From the NCBI GenBank assembly GCA_963971405.1, contig OZ020490.1:7488874-7552873 (forward strand): 64,000 bases of DNA. Direction: 5' to 3'. The notes under the pieces are model-generated. The model made no database searches, was not told the DNA's origin, and saw nothing but the letters and a program-made list of their open reading frames with translations. Made by a program: the position numbers and the translations under genes. The stretch is from Psococerastis gibbosa. Its lineage: Eukaryota; Arthropoda; Insecta; Psocodea; Psocidae. Positions 63,847 through 64,000 of this stretch are shown here, piece after piece (the stretch's first letter is position 1; every line of letters starts with the position of its first letter).

Positions 63847-64000
63847 CCAGTGGCCCGTTGAATATTAAAAAGTTTCCGGAATTTGTATTAAAGTAAGTTT
63901 ATACTGGATTATGTTTTATCGATGATCATAGTGTTTCTCTGGTATCATATTAGAATCCACCCTTAATATTTCTTACAAAAACTTTTCCCTAATACAATGC

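Overview
This is a stretch of nuclear DNA from an invertebrate animal. Long GT-AG introns break up conserved animal genes, and the DNA between exons is AT-rich and packed with decayed retrotransposon tails, tRNA-derived SINEs and many hairpin-forming (foldback) DNA elements. An arthropod is the most likely source. One solo LTR carries a TATA box followed by a TCAGT-type initiator, as in insect and crustacean retroelements, and the proteins look arthropod-like. The species cannot be named from the sequence alone. All protein names rest on recognising conserved motifs; no database search was run.

Six genes can be read. From left to right: (1) the first four exons of a CFAP184/CCDC96-like axonemal coiled-coil gene (-, 6695 to 567, 3' end beyond the left edge). 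(2) A complete six-exon gene for HAP40 (F8A), the 40-kDa huntingtin partner (-, 21409 to 7658). (3) Inside HAP40's 7.8-kb last intron and on the same strand, an intronless FAM120/constitutive coactivator of PPAR-gamma-like gene (-, 14486 to 12756). (4) A complete ten-exon IRE1/ERN1 gene, the unfolded-protein sensor kinase/RNase (+, 23769 to 44091), divergent from HAP40. (5) An intronless VARP/ANKRD27-like gene (-, 52597 to 50048), convergent with IRE1. (6) A complete eight-exon PSMD12/Rpn5 proteasome lid gene (+, 53523 to 63846), divergent from VARP. Exon phases agree across every junction of the four spliced genes.

The genes do not form one pathway. IRE1 (ER stress), PSMD12 (protein degradation), HAP40 and VARP (endosome trafficking) are housekeeping genes, and CFAP184 belongs to motile cilia or sperm tails.

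The rest is mobile DNA: a seven-unit 186-bp tandem array grown from a retrotransposon coding tail; a Harbinger-like set of foldback elements sharing GGCG...TTCCA ends with TWA duplications; several TIR/hairpin families; a roughly 900-bp dispersed repeat with at least four copies; and nested insertions whose order can be read from target-site duplications. I found no wholly new system. The most notable protein points are the Pro-to-Gln change in the IRE1 APE motif, a long IRE1 C-terminal tail, loss of one of VARP's two cysteine motifs, and the pseudo-nuclease gene nested in HAP40.
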